Part shown: piece after piece, positions 10,266 to 17,132 of the stretch
How positions within the stretch are numbered: position 1 is the first letter of the stretch
Layout: the number at the start of each line of letters is the position of its first letter
Translations under genes and position numbers: made by a program
Notes under the pieces: model-generated
Database searches by the model: none
Seen by the model: the letters and a program-made list of their open reading frames with translations, nothing else
What the model was told of the DNA's origin: nothing
NCBI GenBank assembly: GCA_016706545.1
Contig: JADJJK010000077.1
Coordinates: 1 to 64,000, forward strand
Direction of reading: 5' to 3'
Length of the DNA: 64,000 bases
Origin: Myxococcales bacterium
GTDB taxonomy: Bacteria; Myxococcota_A; Polyangia; Haliangiales; Haliangiaceae

Positions 10266-11105
10266 CTATGGCGCCACCGCGCGGGCGGCGCGCGCCTCGC
10301 ACTCGGGCTCGCGGCCTCGCACCACGCGCTGTCCGCGCAGCGGACCGCGCCACTCGGTGACCACCGTCGCCTGGCGGTCGGTGTCGTGCGCGCGGTGGAA
10401 GTACAAGATGACCCAGTCGTGGGTGTGGCCAAGCTGGTGCGCCAGCGGCGTGTTGGAGAACAGCGCGGTGAAGTGCCATCCCTCGCGGTCGGTGTGCCAG
10501 ATCGGCAGCCACGCTTCGCCGCTGGGGTTGAAGCGGCGCGGCGCGATCTTGCGCAGCTCCCCGGCGGCGGCGGCGCGGCGGTACTCGCGGTCCAGCTCCA
10601 GCAGCACGTCCACCGAGGGCTGCTGGTCGCTCGGCGTCGTCGGGTGGGCGCGGGCCAGCCGCGCGGACAGGATCTCGCGCACCGCGGCGATGCGGCGGGG
10701 CCCCATGCCCTCCACCTGCGCGAGCCGGCCATCGTGCGCGGCGGCCTCCAGCTCCTCCAGGGTCTCGATGCCAAGCTGGTGGTGCAGGCGCTCCGCCAGC
10801 TTGTGGCCGATGCCGGGGACCACCTCCAGGAGCCCGACCCCGTCGCCGCGCAGCCGGTCTTGCGCCGCACAGCGCCCGGTCTTGAGGATCTCGATCACCA
10901 CGTTGGTCAGCCGCGGGCCCAGGTGCGGGATGGCCTCCAGCCCGACCCGGCCGTGGTCGTGGAACACGTCGGTCAGCTCTCGGTCATGGTGAGCGATCGC
11001 GCGCGCGCCGTCGCGCCACGCCATCACGCGGTGCGGCGAGGCCTGCTGGTGCTCCAGCAGGTCCGCCACTTGCTCGAGCATCATCGCCAGCCGAGCGTTG
11101 GTCAT
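10266..11105 (-). CDS. PolX-type helix-hairpin-helix DNA-binding protein without polymerase domain
   Basis: The ATG at 11105 gives 279 residues and starts in a family X polymerase N-terminal 8-kDa-like domain (LAMMLEQVADLLEHQQ, then RVMAWRDGARAI). Two helix-hairpin-helix elements follow, LEAIPHLGPRLTNVVIEIL and VVPGIGHKLAERLHH, plus a third-like VEGMGPRRIAAVREIL. Bacterial PolX continues with a polymerase palm and a PHP exonuclease; neither is present. Instead there is a short C-terminal domain with IWHTDREGWHFTALFSN and WVILYFHR. Stand-alone proteins of this kind occur in myxobacteria. Non-specific DNA binding is likely; an enzymatic role is not supported. The upstream region carries 25-bp direct repeats. 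An earlier in-frame start up to 11360 is possible but would add low-complexity sequence. Confidence 0.75.
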   Translation of the reverse strand: MTNARLAMMLEQVADLLEHQQASPHRVMAWRDGARAIAHHDRELTDVFHDHGRVGLEAIPHLGPRLTNVVIEILKTGRCAAQDRLRGDGVGLLEVVPGIGHKLAERLHHQLGIETLEELEAAAHDGRLAQVEGMGPRRIAAVREILSARLARAHPTTPSDQQPSVDVLLELDREYRRAAAAGELRKIAPRRFNPSGEAWLPIWHTDREGWHFTALFSNTPLAHQLGHTHDWVILYFHRAHDTDRQATVVTEWRGPLRGQRVVRGREPECEARAARAVAP

Positions 11106-11227
11106 CCCGTGCGGGCCTGCACCTGCCGTTCCACCTCGCAGGTGGCGAGGACGCTCCGTCGGGCACGCGAGATCGCGCGGTAGCTGCAGCCAGAGCGCCG
11201 GGCGCGCGCAGCTTCTGCGCGGCTCGC

Positions 11228-11310
11228 GGTCGCGCGAGGCAGGGCGCGGCGCGGCGGCCCACGGTCGCGCGAGGCAGGGCGCGGCGCAGCTCGCGGTCGC
11301 CGCGAGGCAG
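11228..11310. repeat. 25-bp direct repeat, two exact copies and one partial
   Basis: The 25-bp stretch beginning GGTCGCGCGAGGCAGGGCGC occurs exactly at 11228-11252 and again at 11263-11287. A diverged 16-bp copy lies at 11295-11310. It sits between the divergent helix-hairpin-helix gene (start 11105) and the dehydrogenase gene (start 11397). It could be a tandem-duplication relic or a regulatory repeat; no regulator is identifiable. Confidence 0.7.
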
Positions 11311-11396
11311 GTCTTGCCAGCGACTGTCAGGCGCGCCGCCCCGCGGCCGCCGAAAATCACTCAGGTCCCGCCCGCCGCGGCGGTATGGTGGGGGTC

Positions 11397-13574
11397 ATGC
11401 GCAGTCTCCTTTGGCCCGTGGCCTTGCTCGGCGCGGTGATCGCTTGTGGCGACGGCAAGAGCCCGCCGACGCCGTCGCCGTATGGGCTGGATGTTCGCCC
11501 GACCAACGCCACCTGCGTGGCCCGCAAGCGGCCGGTGGTGGACACCGGCGTCACCTTGCAGCGGCAGTGGCCGGCGCTGGCGTTGCAGACGCCGCTCTAC
11601 CTGACCCAGGCCCCAGGCGACAATACCCAGTGGTACGTCATGGAGCGGCAGGGTCGGATCCGGACGTTCGCCAGCGATGGCAGCGGCCTGCGCGAGTTCG
11701 CCAGCCTGCCGGTCAGCGCCGGCGGCGAGGGCGGGCTCCTGGGCTTCGCGTTTCACCCGGCCTGGCCCACCAAGCGCGAGGCCTATCTCTCGTACACCCG
11801 CGCGGTGACCGGCGGAGATCCGGCGCCGCCAGCCTGTCAGGGCTCGGGCAACCCGTTCACCTCGGTGATCGCGCGCTATCAGAGCACCAACAACGGCATG
11901 TCGCTCAACCTGGGGCCGGATGAGATCTTGAAGGTGGGCCAGCCGTACTCCAACCACAACGGCGGCGGCATCCAGTTTGGCAACGACGGCATGCTGTACA
12001 TCGGCCTGGGCGACGGCGGCTCCGGCAATGACCCCTGCGCCTCCGGTCAGAGCCTGAGCACGCTGCTGGGCAAGATGCTGCGCATCGACGTCAACGCTGC
12101 CGCGGGCGCGTACGTCATCCCGGCGGACAACCCGTTCGCCGCCACCGCGGGCGCGCGACCAGAGATCTGGGCGCTCGGCCTGCGCAACCCGTGGCGCTGG
12201 AGCTTTGACCGCGCCGCCGGGGACCTGTGGCTCGGCGACGTGGGGCAGGGCACCTGGGAGGAGATCGATGTCATCGTCAAGGGCGGCAACTACGGCTGGC
12301 GCACGTGCGAGGGCTTCCACCGCCTGGGCAGCACCACTACGCTGTGTGGCACCGCCGGGACCCGCGAGCCGGTCGTCACGCATGGGCGAGGGGAGGCGCG
12401 TTCGATCACTGGCGGCTACGTCTACCGCGGCGCCGCCATGCCCAGCCTGGTCGGCACGTACATCTATGGAGACTACGAGACCGGCAACATCTGGGCGCTG
12501 ACCTACGACACCAACAACCGAGCGACGCCCAAGCTCCTGGCCACCGTGGCGGCGCAGACCCTGGCCTCGTTCGCGCAGGGCAACGACGGCGAGGTCTACA
12601 CCGTGCAGACCAACGGCGTCCTCTCGAAGCTCGTGCCAACCGCTCCGCCGCCGCCGGACGACTTCCCGCAGCTCCTGTCGCAGACCGGCTGCTTTGACGC
12701 CAAGGATCCGAGGAAGCCGGTGGCGGCGATGATCCCGTTCGAGGTCAACTCGCCGCTGTGGGCGGATGCCGCCGACAAGGAGCGCTACCTGGCCATCCCC
12801 GACGGGAAAACCATCGCGATCAACGCCGAGCAGGACTGGGAGTTGCCGGTGGGCGCGGTGGTGGCCAAGGGCTTCTCGGTGGCGGGCAAGCGGCTCGAGA
12901 CCCGGCTGTTCATGCGCCACGATGACGGCGGCTGGGGCGGCTACACCTACGAGTGGAACGAGCAAGGCACGGACGCCACGCTCCTGCCCGCGGGCAAGGT
13001 CAAGGCGATCGGCGCTGGCGGCGAGGCCTGGGCGTACCCCAGCCGCTCGCAGTGCATGCAGTGCCACTCGCAGGCGGCCGGCGGCACCATCGGGCTCGAG
13101 ACCGCGCAGCTCAACCGGGACGCGGTGTATCCGTCCACCAACCGGCTGTCGAACCAGCTCGCCACGCTGGACCACATCGGCCTGTTCTCCGCGCCGCTGC
13201 CGGCCGCGCCTTCAGAGGCGCCGCGGCTGGCCGAGCCCGACGGCGCAGAGCCGCTGGAGGCGCGCGCGCGCAGCTACCTGCACGCCAACTGCGCGCACTG
13301 CCACCGGCCCATGGGCGGCGGCCAGGGCACCATGGACCTCCGCATCACCCAGTCGCTGCGCGACGCCAAGATCTGCAACGTGGACAACACGCAGGGCCAG
13401 GTCGAGGGCGCGAGCAAGCTCTTGGCGCCGGGCGCGCCGCAAGCCAGCGTGCTGTCGAGGCGGCTGCACGCCACCGACTCCAAGCGCATGCCTCCGGTGG
13501 GGGTGAGCGTGGCTGATCCGCTCGGGCAGAAGCTCATCGACGACTGGATCTCGTCGGTCACCGCGTGCCCGTAG
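11397..13574 (+). CDS. Glucose/sorbosone dehydrogenase fused to dihaem cytochrome c domain, lipoprotein
   Basis: The protein has 725 residues from the ATG at 11397; an in-frame ATG at 11385 is the alternative. MRSLLWPVALLGAVIAC is a lipoprotein signal with lipobox AVIAC. Residues ~40-430 form a PQQ-dependent sugar dehydrogenase-like beta-propeller of the GSDH family, with GGEGGLLGFAFHPAW, the conserved YSNHNGGGIQFGNDG, ALGLRNPWRWSFD and GGNYGW. Residues ~440-725 resemble the SO_2930/HNE_0200 family of dihaem cytochromes, with FEVNSPLWADAADKERY, RLFMRHDDGGWGGYTYEWN, and two CxxCH haem sites at Cys553-His557 (CMQCH) and Cys632-His636 (CAHCH). The protein probably oxidises sugars or related alcohols at the cell surface and passes electrons to its own haems. 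The frame is intact. It stands alone, with a palindrome 55 bp after its stop. Confidence 0.88.
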   Translation: MRSLLWPVALLGAVIACGDGKSPPTPSPYGLDVRPTNATCVARKRPVVDTGVTLQRQWPALALQTPLYLTQAPGDNTQWYVMERQGRIRTFASDGSGLREFASLPVSAGGEGGLLGFAFHPAWPTKREAYLSYTRAVTGGDPAPPACQGSGNPFTSVIARYQSTNNGMSLNLGPDEILKVGQPYSNHNGGGIQFGNDGMLYIGLGDGGSGNDPCASGQSLSTLLGKMLRIDVNAAAGAYVIPADNPFAATAGARPEIWALGLRNPWRWSFDRAAGDLWLGDVGQGTWEEIDVIVKGGNYGWRTCEGFHRLGSTTTLCGTAGTREPVVTHGRGEARSITGGYVYRGAAMPSLVGTYIYGDYETGNIWALTYDTNNRATPKLLATVAAQTLASFAQGNDGEVYTVQTNGVLSKLVPTAPPPPDDFPQLLSQTGCFDAKDPRKPVAAMIPFEVNSPLWADAADKERYLAIPDGKTIAINAEQDWELPVGAVVAKGFSVAGKRLETRLFMRHDDGGWGGYTYEWNEQGTDATLLPAGKVKAIGAGGEAWAYPSRSQCMQCHSQAAGGTIGLETAQLNRDAVYPSTNRLSNQLATLDHIGLFSAPLPAAPSEAPRLAEPDGAEPLEARARSYLHANCAHCHRPMGGGQGTMDLRITQSLRDAKICNVDNTQGQVEGASKLLAPGAPQASVLSRRLHATDSKRMPPVGVSVADPLGQKLIDDWISSVTACP

Positions 13575-13629
13575 CGACGGGCTCCTGGAGCCTCGCGGCG
13601 AGGAAGCCTCACGGCCCAGCGGTGACCGC

Positions 13630-13652
13630 GGGGCGGGTCTGAGACCCGCCCC
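13630..13652. repeat. Perfect GC-rich palindrome, REP-like or bidirectional terminator
   Basis: The sequence GGGGCGGGTCT, one G, then AGACCCGCCCC forms an 11-bp perfect inverted repeat followed by TAC. It lies 55 bp after the dehydrogenase stop codon. Palindromes of the form GGGGCGGGT...ACCCGCCCCTAC recur as dispersed repeats in several bacterial groups. It could also end transcription, though no T-run follows. Confidence 0.7.
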
Positions 13653-13752
13653 TACGAGGCTAGAGCCGCCGACTCCGGCCGGGGCTCTGACAGCCCGGCG
13701 CGCGCGGCGGACCTAGCAGTGGGCGAATGCGCCTCATTGCCTGCTAGGCCTG

Positions 13753-13980
13753 CTAGCGCGAGGTGGGCGGATGGTTCGACGGGCGCTGTGACGGGTGCTG
13801 CAGGTGGTCCGGTAAGGGGCGGCCGATGGAAAGCGGGTCGACGCCGGTAGCCTCCATCTCGGAGAGGACCCAGCGCTCGATGGCGCTGTAGGGGTAGGTC
13901 GCGCACTGTGGTCGGATCGCGCACGGTGGTTGGGGCGCGCGCGGTGGTTGGGTCGAGCACGGTGGTCGAGGGGCAGTCAC
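13753..13980 (-). CDS. Doubtful small ORF, possible gene remnant
   Basis: A GTG-started frame of 75 codons. Its first third is encoded by the 18-bp minisatellite (a Pro/Cys-rich repeat) and is unlike real protein. The middle, SAIERWVLSEMEATGVDPLS, has normal amino-acid usage and a helical pattern, which is why it is listed. There is no ribosome binding site and no known family. It could be the tail of a decayed gene into which the repeat expanded. Confidence 0.2.
   Translation of the reverse strand: MTAPRPPCSTQPPRAPQPPCAIRPQCATYPYSAIERWVLSEMEATGVDPLSIGRPLPDHLQHPSQRPSNHPPTSR
13892..13963. repeat. 18-bp minisatellite, first array (4 units)
   Basis: Four contiguous 18-bp units with consensus near GGTTGGGTCGAGCACGGT. 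The first unit (GGGTAGGTCGCGCACTGT) is the most diverged and closely matches the first unit of the second array at 14322. Units differ from each other by several substitutions but keep exact 18-bp spacing. Confidence 0.8.
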
Positions 13981-14321
13981 GGGTCACGCGGGTCGCGGAA
14001 ACCTCCGCGGAAACGTCGCGTGATCCAAGTCGCAGCGCGTTTCCGCGGAAGCCTCGGGGCTGTGGACGGTGGCGGGCTATGGACAACCGCGCCCGTCGAG
14101 CCTGGGCATGCGAGATGCGCGTACGCGGCGCGGTTGACCACAGCCCTTGGAGAGGCGCAGGACGGCCAGGTGCAGCAGGCGTGCCTGAGGGACCGGCGCG
14201 CCTCACCACACCGCCGCACAGCCCCTGCTGTTTTCAGAACCCTGAGTTTTTTTGGTTTGTACCAGAACCCAGAACCCGGAACGGATCGCCAGGTAACGAC
14301 CAGGGTGAGCGCGTGGGAGGT

Positions 14322-14394
14322 GGGTAGGCCGAGCACGGTGGGTGGGCCTTGCACGGTGGGTGGGTCGAGCGCGGTGGTTCGGGTCTGGCACGGT
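14322..14394. repeat. 18-bp minisatellite, second array (4 units)
   Basis: Four units of 18, 18, 18 and 19 bp belong to the same family as the array at 13892-13963 and have the same orientation. They start with GGGTAGGCCGAGCACGGT. The array ends 11 bp before the egtD stop codon. Confidence 0.8.
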
Positions 14395-14405
14395 GGCGAC
14401 CGCGA

Positions 14406-15473
14406 TCAGCGCGTGGTCGTGCGCGCGAGCCACAGCGTCATGCGCCGCTGGGCGTCGGGGTAGGTCTCCTTCACGGACCAGCCAGCGCGGTGGAGCATGG
14501 CGGTGAGCGCGGGCGCGGAGTGCTTGTAGCAATGCTCGGTGACGATGGCCTCGCCGCGCTCGAACCCGATGGCGCGACCGGCCACCTGCACGACCTGGCG
14601 GCGTCGGCTGACCAGGTGCATCTCCACGCGCGAGTGGGCGGCGTTCCAGACCGCGCGGTGCAGGAACGCGGCCGGGTCGAAGGTCGCGGCGTGGCTGCGG
14701 TTGAGATGAGACAGGACATTGAGGTTGAAGGCGGCGGTCACGCCGGCCTCGTCATCGTACGCGCGCAGCAGCGAGTCCTCGTCGGTGTTGGCGTCCGCGC
14801 CCAGCAAGAGCCAGCCGCCGGGCTCGGCCAGGTCCGCGAGCCGGGCGAGGAACGTACACGCCTCATCCGGGTGGAAGTTGCCGATGGTGGAGCCGGGGAA
14901 GAACACCAGGGTCGCGTCAAACGACCGGGCCGGTGTGGGCAGGCGCAGCGGCGCCAGGTAGTCGCCGCACACCGGCAGCACCTCGAGGTCGGGGAACTCT
15001 CGCCGCAGCGACTCGGCGTTGTCGGCGAGCTGCGTCGCGCTGACGTCGATGGGCACGTAACACGCGGGCGCCTGCATCGCGGACAGGAGCAGGCGCGTCT
15101 TGTGGCCGGTGCCGCTGCCCGGCTCGAGGATCCGCGCGCGCGCGCCCACCGTGGCGGCCAGGTGGGGCAGGTGGTCGCCGAGCAGCGCGAGCTCGGCGCG
15201 CGTCGGGTAGTATTCCTCGACGCCGCAGATCTGATCGAACAGCGCGGCGCCGAGGTCGTCATAGAGCAGGCGGCAAGGCAAGTGCTTGCGCTCGGCGCAC
15301 AGGCCGTTGATCACGTCGTCAGGCACGTCGTCGGGCACGTCGCCGATCACGTCGTCGATCACGTCGTCAGGCACGTTGCCGGGCACGCGGTCACGCACGC
15401 CGTCGGGCACGTCGTCGGGGAATCCGTTGGGCGAGAGCAGGGAGAGCGCGGCGGCAGGCATCAGGGCGTTCAT
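14406..15473 (-). CDS. egtD: EgtD, L-histidine N-alpha-methyltransferase
   Basis: EgtD trimethylates histidine with S-adenosylmethionine to hercynine, the first step of ergothioneine synthesis. The start is the ATG at 15473, with GGAG six bases upstream; the frame also opens at a TTG at 15485. The protein has 355 residues. Residues ~20-60 hold an unusual acidic insertion of DDVPDDV/DDVIDDV-type repeats encoded by 12-15-bp DNA repeats (15311-15420), absent from typical EgtD. Then come the family's N-terminal LPCRLLYDDLGAALFDQICG, the EEYYPTRAE motif, the SAM-binding ILEPGSGTGHKTRLLL, and FPGSTIGNF. The C-terminus has the EMHLVSRR and SAPALTAMLHRAGW segments. It lies 53 bp downstream of egtB on the same strand, so the two are probably cotranscribed. 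Confidence 0.93.
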   Translation of the reverse strand: MNALMPAAALSLLSPNGFPDDVPDGVRDRVPGNVPDDVIDDVIGDVPDDVPDDVINGLCAERKHLPCRLLYDDLGAALFDQICGVEEYYPTRAELALLGDHLPHLAATVGARARILEPGSGTGHKTRLLLSAMQAPACYVPIDVSATQLADNAESLRREFPDLEVLPVCGDYLAPLRLPTPARSFDATLVFFPGSTIGNFHPDEACTFLARLADLAEPGGWLLLGADANTDEDSLLRAYDDEAGVTAAFNLNVLSHLNRSHAATFDPAAFLHRAVWNAAHSRVEMHLVSRRRQVVQVAGRAIGFERGEAIVTEHCYKHSAPALTAMLHRAGWSVKETYPDAQRRMTLWLARTTTR

Positions 15474-15526
15474 GGGTGGCTCCAAGGGCGGTCACTGCGG
15501 GGCGTGAGGCGGCGCGACCGCCGCGA

Positions 15527-16921
15527 CTAGCGGTCGGTGGCCAGGCGAACGCCGGTCATCTGCCAGCGCGCGGCGGGTGGAAAGAAGTTGCGGTACGACG
15601 CGCGCACGTGGCCGCGCGGCGTCAGGCAAGAGCCGCCGCGCAGCACCTGCTGCCCGGACATGAACTTGCCGTTGTACTCGCCGAGCGCGCCGCCGAGCGT
15701 GCGGAACCCGGGGTAGGGCGAGTAGCTGCTGGAGGTCCACTCCCAGACGTCGCCGAAGAGCTGCGCCAGCTCGCCCGGGTCGGCGCCGGGCGCGGCGGCC
15801 GCCGGGTGCAGCCGATCATCGTCGGCGAAGTTGCCGCGGTCCGGGGCGAGCGCGGCCGCGGCCAGCTCCCACTCCTGCTCGGTGGGCAGCCGCGCGCCCG
15901 CCCAGCGCGCCAGCGCGTCGGCCTCGTAGTAGCTGAGGTGACACGCTGGCTCGTCGGGATCGACCGGGCGCACCCCGGCGAGCTCGTAGAGCTGCGCGCC
16001 GCCGTCGCTGCCGGGCGAGAGCTCCCAGTACATCGGCGCGGTCCACTGCTGGGCCTGCACCGCGTGCCAGCCATCGCTGAGCCAGTGGCGCGGATCGCGG
16101 TAGCCGCCGTCGGCGATGAAGGCCAGCACCTCGCGGTTGCAGACCGGTCGGGTCGCCAGGGCAAAGGGCGGGACCAGCGCGCGGTGGCGGGGCCGCTCGT
16201 TGTCGAACGCGAACCCCGCCGCCGGCGCGCCGACCTCGATGACGCCGCCCTCGAAGGCGCGCCAGCGCGAGGCCGGGTGGCGCTCGCCAAGGTTCACCGG
16301 GCGGGGCAGCTCCGCGCGGTAGGCTGGCAAGAGCGGCTGGGTGCCGAGCACGACCTTGATGTCGGTGAGGAGCAGCTCTTGATGTTGCTCCTCATGCGCG
16401 AGCCCGAGCTCCAGCCGCGTCCTCGCCGCGTCGTCCAGCGCGCCGGCGGTGAGCGCCGCCTGGACCTGCGCGTCCACCGCCTCGCGGTATGCCAGCACCC
16501 GCGCGAGGCTTGGCCGGCTGAGCAGCCCGCGCCGCGCCCGCGCCACCCGCGGGCCGGCCGCTTCATAGTAGCTGTTGAAGAGAAAGCCAAACGCAGGATC
16601 AAAGGACGCCTCGCCGACCAGGCCGAGCACGAACGCCTCGAAGAACCACGAGGTGTGGGCCAGGTGCCACTTGCTGGGGCTGGCGTCTGCCATCGGCTGG
16701 ACGAGCTGGTCCTCGACGGTGAGCGGCGCGCACAGCGCCACGCTGCGGCGGCGAACGGCCAGGTACCTGGCCAGTGAGCTGGCCGGGGAGGTGACCGGGG
16801 AGGTGACCGGGGAGGTAACCGGCGAGGTGGCTGATGAGGCCGGTGCGCCGGGGGCGCCGGCCGGGGTGGTAGCTCGACCGCGCTCGAGGTCACGGGCTGG
16901 CTGCTGACCGGTGTGACGCAT
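15527..16921 (-). CDS. egtB: EgtB, ergothioneine-forming sulfoxide synthase
   Basis: EgtB is a non-haem iron enzyme joining hercynine to cysteine or gamma-glutamylcysteine with oxygen. From the ATG at 16921 it has 464 residues. Residues 32-50 are an (SPVT)n repeat extension not needed by the family. A DinB-type helical domain follows with the iron-binding pattern HLAHTSWFFE (His86, His89) and HEEQH (His176, His180). The C-terminal half is a formylglycine-generating-enzyme-like sulfatase-modifying fold: RLPTEQEWE, FGDVWEWTSSSYSPYPGF, VLRGGSCLTP and RNFFPP. Which sulfur donor is used cannot be told from what I can see; no egtA, egtC or egtE is nearby. The gene heads an egtB-egtD operon divergent from the macroglobulin gene. 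Confidence 0.93.
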   Translation of the reverse strand: MRHTGQQPARDLERGRATTPAGAPGAPASSATSPVTSPVTSPVTSPASSLARYLAVRRRSVALCAPLTVEDQLVQPMADASPSKWHLAHTSWFFEAFVLGLVGEASFDPAFGFLFNSYYEAAGPRVARARRGLLSRPSLARVLAYREAVDAQVQAALTAGALDDAARTRLELGLAHEEQHQELLLTDIKVVLGTQPLLPAYRAELPRPVNLGERHPASRWRAFEGGVIEVGAPAAGFAFDNERPRHRALVPPFALATRPVCNREVLAFIADGGYRDPRHWLSDGWHAVQAQQWTAPMYWELSPGSDGGAQLYELAGVRPVDPDEPACHLSYYEADALARWAGARLPTEQEWELAAAALAPDRGNFADDDRLHPAAAAPGADPGELAQLFGDVWEWTSSSYSPYPGFRTLGGALGEYNGKFMSGQQVLRGGSCLTPRGHVRASYRNFFPPAARWQMTGVRLATDR

Positions 16922-17132
16922 CTGATCGCTACGTCGGCACGAGCTGCCAGTTACACAGCCCATCTGGGCGGGATCTCGCCCCGGCGCCAGTGGCCAGCCG
17001 CGCACAGCCTGCGTGGCTTCCCCGACACGAGCGCTTGTCTCCTGGTACAACCGGCCGATTCAGCTTGGCTTTCGCACATGCTGAGAACGGCACCGGTCCT
17101 GCATGACCAGCGCTGACAACGAAGGAGCTCGT

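Larger units (their letters stand above)
13575..14405. other. Long gene-poor intergenic region with repeats
   Basis: About 830 bp lie between the dehydrogenase stop and the convergent egtD stop. The stretch contains a perfect palindrome (13630-13652), two arrays of one 18-bp minisatellite (13892-13963 and 14322-14394), and an AT-richer patch near 14228-14280 with a run of seven T (14245-14251). One weak minus-strand reading frame (13753-13980) has a protein-like middle. Otherwise I see no gene. It may be the remnant of a decayed accessory gene. Confidence 0.6.

Noticed and set aside
10182..11183. Plus-strand open frame across the 9-bp repeat and opposite the helix-hairpin-helix gene
   Set aside because: It begins inside a microsatellite and the opposite strand carries conserved helix-hairpin-helix motifs.
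14228..14280. Intrinsic terminator at the run of seven T
   Set aside because: No stable GC hairpin directly precedes the T-run on the plus strand, and no plus-strand gene ends just upstream.
13892..14394. Possible CRISPR array from regularly spaced repeats
   Set aside because: Units are contiguous 18-bp tandem repeats without unique spacers, and no cas gene is present.
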